From the NCBI GenBank assembly GCA_030453435.1, contig JAKDKI010000168.1, forward strand, positions 1-5,545: a DNA stretch of 5,545 bases, written 5' to 3'. A program made the position numbers and the translations under genes. Under the pieces are notes generated by a model. The model did no database searches. It was not told where the DNA came from and worked only from the letters and a program-made list of their open reading frames with translations. Within the stretch, counting starts at the first letter, position 1; each line of letters begins with the position of its first letter. Positions 1-5,490 of this stretch are shown here, in pieces. Source of the DNA: Kocuria sp. Its GTDB lineage: Bacteria; Actinomycetota; Actinomycetes; Actinomycetales; Micrococcaceae.

Positions 1-1652
1 CCCGCCTGGGCGCAACCCCGCTCGTTCTGCAGCTGCCCATCGGCGCCGAGAACGACTTCGTGGGCGTTGTCGACCTGCTCACCATGAAGGCCTTCGTGTG
101 GGAGGGCGACTCCAAGGGTGACGTTTCCCTGGGCGCCAAGTACGAGATCCGCGAGATCCCCGAGGATCTGAAGGACCGTGCTGAGGAATACCGCAACCAG
201 CTGGTCGAGTCCGTGGCAGAAGCCGACGACGAGCTCATGGAGAAGTACCTCAACGGTGAAGAGCTGACCCAGGACGAGATCAAGCACGGTATCCGTGAAC
301 TGACGATCAACTCCAGGGCTTACCCGGTGCTGTGTGGTTCCGCGTTCAAGAACCGCGGCGTGCAGCCCATGCTCGATGCAGTTGTGGATTACCTCCCCAC
401 CCCGCTGGACGTGCTCTCCGTGCAGGGCCACGCCGTCAATGACGAGGAAGAGGTCATGACCCGCCCGGCAGACGCGAACGCTCCGTTCGCCGCTCTGGCG
501 TTCAAGGTCGCGGCGCACCCGTTCTACGGTCAGCTCACCTACATCCGCGTCTACTCCGGTAAGGCCAAGGCCGGCGAGCAGGTGCTCAACTCCACCAAGG
601 GTAAGAAGGAGCGCATCGGCAAGCTGTTCCAGATGCACTCCAACAAGGAGAACCCGGTGGACGAGATCTCCGCCGGTCACATCTACGCGGCTATCGGCCT
701 GAAGGACACCACCACCGGTGACACCCTGTGCGAATCCGCGAACCCCATCGTGTTGGAATCCATGAGCTTCCCCGAGCCCGTGATCTTCGTGGCCATCGAG
801 CCCAAGACCAAGGGTGACCAGGAAAAGCTCTCCACCGCTATTCAGAAGCTCTCCGCTGAGGATCCCACCTTCACGGTGTCCCTCAACGACGAGACCGGCC
901 AGACCGAGATCGGCGGCATGGGCGAGCTCCACCTGGACATCCTGGTGGATCGCATGAAGCGCGAGTTCAAGGTGGAAGCCAACGTGGGTAAGCCGCAGGT
1001 GGCTTACCGCGAAACCATCAAGAAGGCCGTGGACAAGGTCGACTACACCCACAAGAAGCAGACCGGTGGTTCCGGTCAGTTCGCTAAGGTGCAGGTCGCT
1101 TTCGAGCCGCTTCCGCTGGATGCCGAGGAACTCTACGAGTTCGACAACAAGGTGACCGGTGGCCGCGTGCCTCGTGAGTACATCCCCTCCGTGGATGCCG
1201 GTATCCAGGACGCCATGCAGTTGGGTGTTCTCGCCGGTTACCCCATGGTCGGTGTGAAGGCCACCCTGCTCGACGGTGCCTACCACGATGTTGACTCGTC
1301 CGAAATGGCGTTCAAGATCGCCGGTTCCATGGTGTTCAAGGAAGGTGTTCGTCGCGCCAACCCTGTGCTCCTCGAGCCGTTGATGTCCGTGGAGGTCCGT
1401 ACTCCTGAGGAGTACATGGGCGAAGTGATCGGCGACCTGAACTCCCGTCGTGGTCAGATCCAGTCCATGGAGGACGTCACCGGCGTCAAGCTGGTGAAGG
1501 CCCTCGTGCCGCTGTCCGAAATGTTCGGTTACATTGGCGACCTGCGTTCCAAGACCCAGGGCCGCGCTGTGTACTCGATGCAGTTCGACAGCTATTCGGA
1601 GGTTCCCAAGGCTGTTGCCGACGAGATCATCCAGAAGAATCGCGGCGAGTAA
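1..1652 (+). CDS. fusA: Elongation factor G (EF-G), 5'-truncated by the window edge
   Basis: EF-G is the cytoplasmic GTPase that drives tRNA-mRNA translocation and, with ribosome recycling factor, helps split the ribosome. The reading frame is open from position 3 (first full codons read [18 protein letters not shown]) to the TAA at 1650-1652, giving 549 visible residues. A full EF-G has about 700, so roughly 150-160 N-terminal residues, with the P-loop, switch regions and NKxD motif, lie upstream. What remains is the end of the G domain with its G' insert, domain II (around [15 protein letters not shown]), domain III ([19 protein letters not shown], then [11 protein letters not shown]), domain IV ([20 protein letters not shown]) and the domain V end ([16 protein letters not shown]). 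The GTG at position 60 is an internal valine, not a start. The gene is followed by tuf as in the classical str operon. No frameshift or odd codon use is seen. Identification is very secure. Confidence 0.98.
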   Translation, partial: RLGATPLVLQLPIGAENDFVGVVDLLTMKAFVWEGDSKGDVSLGAKYEIREIPEDLKDRAEEYRNQLVESVAEADDELMEKYLNGEELTQDEIKHGIRELTINSRAYPVLCGSAFKNRGVQPMLDAVVDYLPTPLDVLSVQGHAVNDEEEVMTRPADANAPFAALAFKVAAHPFYGQLTYIRVYSGKAKAGEQVLNSTKGKKERIGKLFQMHSNKENPVDEISAGHIYAAIGLKDTTTGDTLCESANPIVLESMSFPEPVIFVAIEPKTKGDQEKLSTAIQKLSAEDPTFTVSLNDETGQTEIGGMGELHLDILVDRMKREFKVEANVGKPQVAYRETIKKAVDKVDYTHKKQTGGSGQFAKVQVAFEPLPLDAEELYEFDNKVTGGRVPREYIPSVDAGIQDAMQLGVLAGYPMVGVKATLLDGAYHDVDSSEMAFKIAGSMVFKEGVRRANPVLLEPLMSVEVRTPEEYMGEVIGDLNSRRGQIQSMEDVTGVKLVKALVPLSEMFGYIGDLRSKTQGRAVYSMQFDSYSEVPKAVADEIIQKNRGE

Positions 1653-1659
1653 GCCCACC

Positions 1660-1673
1660 GGGGACTCGTCCCC
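1660..1673 (+). other. Short hairpin just after fusA stop
   Basis: GGGGA-CTCG-TCCCC forms a 5-bp stem with a 4-base loop beginning 7 bases after the fusA stop codon. It is followed by AAATTTC rather than a T run, so it is a poor intrinsic terminator. It may be a weak attenuator or a 3'-end stabiliser or processing site between fusA and tuf; function is inference only. Confidence 0.4.
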
Positions 1674-1678
1674 AAATT

Positions 1679-1707
1679 TCGATAAACCACTCAAGCCAAA
1701 GTAGACT
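1679..1707 (+). promoter_or_regulatory. Candidate internal promoter for tuf
   Basis: A -35-like TCGATA (1679-1684) and a -10-like TAGACT (1702-1707) are separated by 17 bases; each matches the sigma70-type consensus at 4 of 6 positions. TAGACT also fits the TAnnnT -10 pattern common in actinobacteria. Initiation would fall near 1713-1715, giving a tuf leader of about 98 nt. Separate tuf promoters downstream of fusA are known in several bacteria and would explain EF-Tu being made in excess over EF-G. A competing reading, TTGCAC (1707-1712) with TGCTAT (1731-1736), matches less well. Confidence 0.5.
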
Positions 1708-1730
1708 TGCACAGGTTTCGACTGCAGCAG

Positions 1731-1750
1731 TGCTATGCGCTGTGATAGCA
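1731..1750 (+). repeat. Inverted repeat, hairpin 1 of tuf leader
   Basis: TGCTAT (1731-1736) and ATAGCA (1745-1750) are perfect inverted arms around an 8-base loop. The repeat lies in the presumed tuf 5' leader and abuts the next hairpin with no spacer. It could stabilise the transcript or control it; no known RNA family is recognised. Confidence 0.5.
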
Positions 1751-1770
1751 GACTCCGGACATTCGGAGTC
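1751..1770 (+). repeat. Inverted repeat, hairpin 2 of tuf leader
   Basis: GACTCCG (1751-1757) and CGGAGTC (1764-1770) form a perfect 7-bp stem around the 6-base loop GACATT. No T tract follows, so it does not look like a standard terminator. It lies 41 bases before the tuf start codon and leaves the Shine-Dalgarno sequence free. Confidence 0.55.
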
Positions 1771-1811
1771 GTCGAGTAAGTCTCACCTCAATGTTCTAGG
1801 AGGAACACATC

Positions 1812-3002
1812 ATGGCGAAGGCCAAGTTCGAGCGCAACAAGCCGCACCTCAACATCGGCACCATCGGCCACGTTGACCACGGCAAGACCACGCTCACCGC
1901 TGCGATCTCCAAGGTGCTTGCTGACAAGTACCCGGATATCAACGAGCAGCGCGACTTCGGTGCCATCGACTCCGCTCCGGAGGAGAAGCAGCGCGGCATT
2001 ACCATCAACATCTCTCACATCGAGTACCAGACCGACAAGCGTCACTACGCACACGTTGACGCCCCCGGTCACGCGGACTACGTGAAGAACATGATCACCG
2101 GTGCTGCACAGATGGACGGCGCAATCCTCGTGGTTGCCGCCACCGACGGCCCCATGGCTCAGACCCGCGAGCACGTTCTGCTCGCCCGCCAGGTGGGCGT
2201 TCCCTACCTGCTGGTCGCACTGAACAAGTCCGACATGGTCGACGACGAGGAACTGCTGGACCTCGTTGAAATGGAAGTTCGTGAGCTGCTGTCCGACCAG
2301 GGCTTCGACGGCGACAACGCACCCGTGGTGCGCGTCTCCGCTCTGAAGGCTCTCGAGGGCGACGCTCAGTGGGTCAAGTCCGTCGAGGACCTCATGGAGG
2401 CCGTGGACGAGAGCATCCCGGAGCCGGAGCGCGACACCGACAAGCCGTTCCTGATGCCCGTTGAGGACGTCTTCACCATTACCGGTCGTGGCACCGTCGT
2501 GACCGGCCGTGCCGAGCGTGGCACCCTGCCGATCAACTCCGAGGTCGAGATCGTCGGCATCCGCCCGATCCAGAAGACCACCGTGACCGGTATCGAGATG
2601 TTCCACAAGCAGATGGACGAAGCCCTCGCGGGCGAGAACTGTGGTCTGCTGCTGCGTGGCCTCAAGCGCGACGATGTCGAGCGTGGCCAGGTTGTCTGCA
2701 AGCCGGGTTCCATCACCCCGCACACGGACTTCGAGGCAAACGTCTACATCCTGTCCAAGGAAGAAGGCGGACGTCACAACCCGTTCTACTCGAACTACCG
2801 TCCGCAGTTCTACTTCCGCACCACCGACGTCACCGGCGTCATCACGCTGCCCGAGGGCACCGAGATGGTCATGCCCGGTGACAACACCGAAATGAGCGTT
2901 GAGCTGATCCAGCCCATCGCCATGGAGGACGGCCTCGGCTTCGCTATCCGTGAGGGTGGCCGCACCGTTGGTTCCGGTAAGGTGACCAAGATCATCAAGT
3001 AA
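1812..3002 (+). CDS. tuf: Elongation factor Tu (EF-Tu)
   Basis: EF-Tu is the cytoplasmic GTPase that carries aminoacyl-tRNA to the ribosomal A site. The 396-residue protein has the usual actinobacterial length and all the GTPase motifs: GHVDHGKT P-loop (residues 19-26), RGITI switch I (61-65), DAPGH (83-87), NKSD (138-141) and SAL (176-178), followed by beta-barrel domains II (from about [18 protein letters not shown]) and III ([21 protein letters not shown]), ending VTKIIK. The start ATG is preceded by a near-perfect AGGAGGA (1798-1804) at 7-base spacing. Ala84 and Ser140 stand where E. coli EF-Tu has cysteines (DCPGH, NKCD); from memory this is common in related actinobacteria. tuf follows fusA as last gene of the str cluster and probably has its own promoter in the gap. 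No truncation or frameshift is seen; identification is essentially certain. Confidence 0.99.
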   Translation: MAKAKFERNKPHLNIGTIGHVDHGKTTLTAAISKVLADKYPDINEQRDFGAIDSAPEEKQRGITINISHIEYQTDKRHYAHVDAPGHADYVKNMITGAAQMDGAILVVAATDGPMAQTREHVLLARQVGVPYLLVALNKSDMVDDEELLDLVEMEVRELLSDQGFDGDNAPVVRVSALKALEGDAQWVKSVEDLMEAVDESIPEPERDTDKPFLMPVEDVFTITGRGTVVTGRAERGTLPINSEVEIVGIRPIQKTTVTGIEMFHKQMDEALAGENCGLLLRGLKRDDVERGQVVCKPGSITPHTDFEANVYILSKEEGGRHNPFYSNYRPQFYFRTTDVTGVITLPEGTEMVMPGDNTEMSVELIQPIAMEDGLGFAIREGGRTVGSGKVTKIIK

Positions 3003-3044
3003 TCCTCTGATTACTGAAGTGATCGTCGGCTAGTCCGACACACT

Positions 3045-3085
3045 GCGTCAGGCCCCGTCAGTCTTGTACTGGCGGGGCCTGACGC
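3045..3085 (+). terminator. Terminator hairpin after tuf
   Basis: GCGTCAGGCCCCGTCAG (3045-3061) pairs along its full length with CTGGCGGGGCCTGACGC (3069-3085), with one G-U wobble and a 7-base loop, making a 17-bp GC-rich stem 42 bases after the tuf stop. No strong T run follows, which is usual for high-GC actinobacterial terminators. Its place between tuf and the S10 operon fits the end of the str operon. A small 5-bp hairpin (GTCGG-CTAGT-CCGAC, 3025-3039) precedes it. Confidence 0.88.
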
Positions 3086-3105
3086 GTTCCCGCTCTCCTG
3101 GGACG

Positions 3106-3140
3106 TGACGACCCGCCGGCCGGCTGCCGCGCCGTCGTCA
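3106..3140 (+). repeat. GC-rich inverted repeat upstream of S10 promoter
   Basis: TGACGAC (3106-3112) and GTCGTCA (3134-3140) are perfect 7-base inverted arms around a 21-base GC-rich centre that is itself partly self-complementary (GCCGGC). It lies between the tuf terminator and the presumed S10 promoter. It may be a second barrier to read-through or a protein site; chance is also possible in such GC-rich DNA. Confidence 0.35.
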
Positions 3141-3181
3141 GGGGCGATCGCACGCGGCCGCTCAGAGGAGGGGAAGGGCTC

Positions 3182-3201
3182 GTTTGCAATGACGTGCAAA
3201 C
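3182..3201 (+). promoter_or_regulatory. Dyad overlapping the S10-operon -35 region (possible operator)
   Basis: GTTTGCA (3182-3188) and TGCAAAC (3195-3201) are perfect inverted arms around ATGACG. The left arm contains most of the presumed -35 hexamer TTGCAA and the right arm lies in the promoter spacer. A dimeric DNA-binding protein sitting here would touch the polymerase-binding region. No regulator is recognised, and the sequence overlap may be partly fortuitous. Confidence 0.4.
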
Positions 3202-3213
3202 CTCTGGCAGAAT
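3184..3213 (+). promoter_or_regulatory. Candidate promoter of the S10 ribosomal protein operon
   Basis: TTGCAA (3184-3189) and CAGAAT (3208-3213) are separated by 18 bases, and each matches the vegetative-sigma consensus at 4 of 6 positions. The site follows the tuf terminator and faces rpsJ. Initiation would fall near 3219-3221, leaving a leader of about 320 nt before the rpsJ ATG. A TATAAG at 3469-3474 is a rival -10, but no good -35 is seen for it. Confidence 0.5.
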
Positions 3214-3363
3214 GGTCGCTGTTGTTCACGTGTCGGCGTGTGCCCGTAAAAAGGTCCCGACCGCGTCGGGCGAACCGGTACACCGAAGCAGCCTCAACGA
3301 GCCATGGTCTCCATGGGAACCACGTGAATAGCCATCCAATCGACACCAATGAAATTATTTGTG

Positions 3364-3403
3364 CGAACTCGTGTTTGCGTTTTACGCGACACGCCCGAGT
3401 TCG
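3364..3403 (+). repeat. Leader hairpin A (S10 operon)
   Basis: CGAACTCG (3364-3371) pairs perfectly with CGAGTTCG (3396-3403). Inside, TG (3372-3373) can pair with CA (3390-3391), and after a bulged T a stem ends in GCGT-TTT-ACGC (3377-3387). A bulge of CGCC (3392-3395) on the 3' side separates the two parts. This is the most extended fold seen in the leader, and it uses bases also needed by hairpin B. Confidence 0.5.
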
Positions 3404-3410
3404 GGTGTCG
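3387..3410 (+). repeat. Leader hairpin B, alternative to hairpin A
   Basis: CGACA (3387-3391) pairs with TGTCG (3406-3410), and CCCG (3394-3397) pairs with CGGG (3402-3405) around the loop AGTT, with CG (3392-3393) bulged. The nine base pairs share both arms with hairpin A, so the two folds cannot coexist. No T tract follows, so B is not an obvious intrinsic terminator. Confidence 0.45.
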
Positions 3411-3411
3411 G

Positions 3412-3464
3412 TGCTTCAGCAGGGTGAGGAACCCGGTTTTACCGGATTCAGCCTGTGTGAAGTG
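3412..3464 (+). repeat. Leader hairpin C (S10 operon)
   Basis: From outside in: CTTCA (3414-3418) with TGAAG (3458-3462), flanked by two G-U wobbles; CAGG (3420-3423) with CCTG (3452-3455); GAA (3429-3431) with TTC (3447-3449); and CCGGT (3433-3437) with ACCGG (3441-3445) around a TTT loop. A small rival fold, GGGT (3422-3425) with ACCC (3431-3434), would break the middle of it. Confidence 0.45.
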
Positions 3465-3479
3465 GCGGTATAAGCGCCA
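3463..3479 (+). repeat. Leader hairpin D (S10 operon)
   Basis: TGGCG (3463-3467) pairs with CGCCA (3475-3479) around the loop GTATAAG. Its first two bases overlap the wobble pairs at the foot of hairpin C, so the two can stack or compete slightly. Confidence 0.4.
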
Positions 3480-3487
3480 AAACACAA

Positions 3488-3501
3488 GGAGCTAACGCTC
3501 C
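3488..3501 (+). repeat. Leader hairpin E enclosing an SD-like AAGGAG
   Basis: GGAGC (3488-3492) pairs with GCTCC (3497-3501) around the tetraloop TAAC. The 5' arm overlaps AAGGAG (3486-3491), a good anti-16S match that has no start codon at proper distance and lies 48 bases before the rpsJ ATG. It may be a ribosome standby site or a protein-binding element; function is inferred. Confidence 0.45.
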
Positions 3502-3539
3502 ACACAGGGAAGTACTTGAAGAAAGAGAGTCACGACGCC

Positions 3540-3848
3540 ATGGCGGGACAAAAAATCCGCATCCGGCTGAAGTCCTATGACCACGAGGTCATCGACGTCT
3601 CGGCCCGGAAAATCGTTGAGACGGTGACGCGCGCAGGCGCCACGGTAGTGGGACCCGTCCCGCTGCCCACGGAGAAGAACGTCTACTGCGTGATCCGCTC
3701 GCCGCACAAGTACAAGGACAGCCGTGAGCACTTCGAAATGCGCACACACAAGCGGCTGATCGACATCATCGACCCCACGCCCAAGGCTGTCGACTCGCTC
3801 ATGCGTCTCGACCTGCCGGCTGACGTGAACATCGAAATCAAGCTGTAA
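3540..3848 (+). CDS. rpsJ: 30S ribosomal protein S10 (uS10, NusE)
   Basis: S10 is a structural protein of the 30S head; free S10 (NusE) partners NusB in antitermination complexes. From the ATG at 3540 it is 102 residues, the normal length, starting [19 protein letters not shown] and containing [20 protein letters not shown] (38-57) and the long loop with [17 protein letters not shown] (57-73) that reaches into the 30S head. The ATG is chosen because actinobacterial S10 proteins begin at this Met. The frame stays open upstream to a TTG at 3516, which would add eight residues (MKKESHDA) and has AGGGA 5 bases before it. The ATG itself has only a weak purine stretch (AAAGAGAG, 3522-3529) as Shine-Dalgarno. 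First gene of the S10 operon, with 16 bases to rplC. Identity is certain; the start is nearly so. Confidence 0.98.
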
Positions 3849-3864
3849 AAAGGATCGCACCCCA

Positions 3865-4521
3865 ATGACTACCACTTTCGAACGCCAGGTTAAGGGCCTG
3901 CTGGGCACCAAGCTCGGCATGACCCAGGTCTGGGACGAGAACGGGAAGTTCGTGCCGGTGACCGTGGTCAAGGCCGACTCCAACGTCGTGACGCAGCTGC
4001 GCAACGAGGACAAGGACGGCTACAACGCCGTTCAGATCGGCTTCGGTGCGATCGATCCCCGCAAGGTTTCTAAGCCGCTGGCTGGCCACTTCGCCGCCGC
4101 CGGAGTTACCCCGCGCCGCCACGTCGTCGAACTTCGTACTTCCGATTCCGCTGACTACGAGCTCGGCCAGGAACTGTCCGTCGAAATCTTCGACGCCGGT
4201 ACCAAGGTCGACGTCGTCGGCACCACCAAGGGCAAGGGCACCGCCGGTGTTATGAAGCGTCACGGCTTCGCCGGTGTTGGCGCCTCCCACGGTGCTCACA
4301 AGAACCACCGCAAGCCGGGATCCATCGGCGGCGCGTCTTACCCCGCACGTGTTTTCAAGGGCATGAAGATGGCCGGTCGCATGGGCAACGCCCGTCACAC
4401 CACCATGAACCTGACCGTTCACGCTGTTGACGCCGACAACTCCCTGCTGCTCATCAAGGGCGCCCTGCCGGGCCCCAAGGGATCGGTCGTCCTCGTCCGA
4501 ACCGCAGTGAAGGGAGCCTGA
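3865..4521 (+). CDS. rplC: 50S ribosomal protein L3 (uL3)
   Basis: L3 binds domain VI of 23S rRNA early in 50S assembly and sends an extended loop towards the peptidyl-transferase centre. The 218-residue product has normal actinobacterial length. Landmarks are [19 protein letters not shown] near the N-terminus (11-29), PLAGHF (71-76), [17 protein letters not shown] (119-135), the PTC-proximal loop [20 protein letters not shown] (152-171), and the end AVKGA. Residue 126 is Thr where the family usually has an aromatic residue (KGKGFAG). The loop lacks the Gln that is methylated in E. coli L3. The ATG has AAAGGA (3849-3854) 10 bases upstream, directly after the rpsJ stop. The gene ends with in-frame tandem stops, TGA then TAA, and AGGGAG in its last codons probably serves as the rplD ribosome-binding site. 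Identity is certain. Confidence 0.98.
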   Translation: MTTTFERQVKGLLGTKLGMTQVWDENGKFVPVTVVKADSNVVTQLRNEDKDGYNAVQIGFGAIDPRKVSKPLAGHFAAAGVTPRRHVVELRTSDSADYELGQELSVEIFDAGTKVDVVGTTKGKGTAGVMKRHGFAGVGASHGAHKNHRKPGSIGGASYPARVFKGMKMAGRMGNARHTTMNLTVHAVDADNSLLLIKGALPGPKGSVVLVRTAVKGA

Positions 4522-4527
4522 TAAGCC

Positions 4528-5157
4528 ATGGCAACTGAAACCGTAAACGTCGAGCTGCCCGCTGAGATCTTCGACGCGCAGACCAACGTGGCACTGCTTC
4601 ACCAGGTCGTCGTCGCTCAGTTGGCCGCTGCTCGCCAGGGAACGCACAAGACCAAGACCCGCGCCGAAGTTTCCGGTGCTGGCCGTAAGCCGTTCAAGCA
4701 GAAGGGTACGGGTCGCGCTCGTCAGGGCTCCATCCGTGCACCTCACATGACCGGCGGTGGCGTTGTCCACGGTCCGACCCCGCGTGACTACTCGCAGCGC
4801 ACGCCCAAGAAGATGAAGGCCGCCGCCCTGCGCGGTGCCCTCTCGGACCGGGCTCGCAACAACCGCATTCACGTGGTTGCCGATCTGGTGACTGCTTCCG
4901 AGCCGTCCACCAAGGCCGCCAAGGAAGCACTGCGTTCGGTCACCGAGCGCAAGAACGTGCTGGTTGTTCTGGACCGCGGTGACGATGTCACTGCATTGTC
5001 CGTGCGCAACCTGGTCAACACGCACGCCGTGTACGCAGACCAGCTCAACACGTACGACGTGCTCGTCTCGGACGACGTGATCTTCACCAAGGCCGCTTAC
5101 GACTCGTTCGTTGCTGCTGCGTCCGCTACGGGTAAGAACCAGGAGGACGCCAAGTGA
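4528..5157 (+). CDS. rplD: 50S ribosomal protein L4 (uL4)
   Basis: L4 is a primary 23S rRNA-binding protein whose long loop lines the narrow part of the peptide exit tunnel. In E. coli it is also the repressor of the S10 operon. The 209-residue product has normal length. Residues 25-38 ([14 protein letters not shown]) match the family, and the tunnel loop spans about 44-88 with the invariant QKGTGRAR (58-65) and [13 protein letters not shown] (76-88). Lys59 corresponds to E. coli Lys63, where changes give macrolide resistance; here it is wild type. The globular C-terminal half includes KNVLVVLDR and ends in an acidic, lysine-containing tail. The start ATG is 6 bases after the rplC stop. The end overlaps rplW as GTGA, with AGGAGG (5141-5146) inside rplD. 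Identity is certain; autoregulation in this organism is only inferred. Confidence 0.98.
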   Translation: MATETVNVELPAEIFDAQTNVALLHQVVVAQLAAARQGTHKTKTRAEVSGAGRKPFKQKGTGRARQGSIRAPHMTGGGVVHGPTPRDYSQRTPKKMKAAALRGALSDRARNNRIHVVADLVTASEPSTKAAKEALRSVTERKNVLVVLDRGDDVTALSVRNLVNTHAVYADQLNTYDVLVSDDVIFTKAAYDSFVAAASATGKNQEDAK

Positions 5158-5459
5158 GCGCGATCTACAACAAGGACCCGCGCGATGTGATCATTCGCCC
5201 GGTCGTCTCCGAGAAGTCCTACGGACTGATCGACGAGGGCAAGTACACCTTCCAGGTGGACCCCTCGGCCAACAAGACCGAGATCAAGTACGCCGTGGAG
5301 AAGATCTTCGGCGTCAAGGTCGAGTCCGTCAACACCCTTAACCGTCCCGGTAAGCGCAAGCGCACTCGCTTCGGCTGGGGAACGCGAAAGGCCACCAAGC
5401 GTGCCATCGTGTCCCTTCGGGAAGGTTCCATCGACATCTTCGGCGGTCCGCTCGCCTGA
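5154..5459 (+). CDS. rplW: 50S ribosomal protein L23 (uL23)
   Basis: L23 sits at the mouth of the peptide exit tunnel, where trigger factor and the signal recognition particle dock. The 101-residue product has the usual length: [18 protein letters not shown] (10-27) near the start, [20 protein letters not shown] (39-58), and the basic rRNA-binding loop [20 protein letters not shown] (64-83). Glu20 in VSEK corresponds to E. coli Glu18, the trigger-factor contact. The start is GTG, overlapping the rplD TGA in a GTGA junction, with a perfect AGGAGG (5141-5146) at 7-base spacing. Translational coupling to rplD is likely from this overlap. The next in-frame Met is too far downstream to preserve the conserved N-terminus. 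Identity is certain. Confidence 0.97.
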   Translation: MSAIYNKDPRDVIIRPVVSEKSYGLIDEGKYTFQVDPSANKTEIKYAVEKIFGVKVESVNTLNRPGKRKRTRFGWGTRKATKRAIVSLREGSIDIFGGPLA

Positions 5460-5490
5460 GCGGAGACCACTTTAACGAGGAATATCAATT

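Larger units (their letters stand above)
3220..3539 (+). promoter_or_regulatory. Long structured 5' leader of the S10 operon
   Basis: No convincing gene is seen in this roughly 320-base stretch, but inverted repeats are dense. In order: CCCGAC-CGC-GTCGGG (3256-3270); CCATGG-TCT-CCATGG (3302-3316); an extended stem-loop at 3364-3403 that competes with another at 3387-3410; a long interrupted stem at 3412-3464; TGGCG/CGCCA (3463-3479); and GGAGC-TAAC-GCTCC (3488-3501). In E. coli the S10 leader is the target through which L4 represses its own operon at both transcription and translation. A similar role here is inferred from position and structure only, since the sequence is not recognisably the E. 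coli leader. Confidence 0.5.

Noticed and set aside
60..62. GTG as the start of a separate EF-G-like gene
   Set aside because: The frame is open upstream to the window edge, and the upstream codons encode conserved EF-G sequence, so this is an internal valine.
2058..2072. DAPGH in EF-Tu in place of DCPGH as possible loss of function
   Set aside because: All catalytic residues are present, and loss of the cysteine is, as far as I recall, common in related actinobacterial EF-Tu.
1788..2777. 329-codon open frame on the minus strand opposite tuf
   Set aside because: It lies almost wholly within the certain EF-Tu gene. Its Val/Leu/Asp/Gly-rich product follows from the biased codons of the sense strand and matches no family; it is a shadow.
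3144..3161. Two 8-base palindromes, GCGATCGC and GCGGCCGC, close together
   Set aside because: Such GC-rich palindromes are expected by chance in this DNA, and no repeat family or binding site is suggested.
3011..3349. 112-codon minus-strand frame over the terminator and promoter
   Set aside because: It reads through the strong terminator hairpin and the promoter region, has no family resemblance, and no promoter of its own was seen.
3105..3473. 122-codon plus-strand frame in the tuf-rpsJ gap
   Set aside because: It begins with GTG without a Shine-Dalgarno sequence, crosses the likely promoter and leader hairpins, and its product has no recognisable motif or codon bias like the neighbours.
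3469..3474. TATAAG as a -10 element for a proximal rpsJ promoter
   Set aside because: Five of six bases match, but no acceptable -35 lies 16-18 bases upstream and it sits in the loop of a hairpin. Kept only as a rival hypothesis.
3492..4013. 173-codon minus-strand frame opposite rpsJ and the start of rplC
   Set aside because: Antisense shadow of certain genes.
3838..5025. 395-codon open frame on the minus strand across rplC and rplD
   Set aside because: Antisense to two certain ribosomal-protein genes, with the same low-complexity look; an effect of high third-position GC with no domain recognisable.
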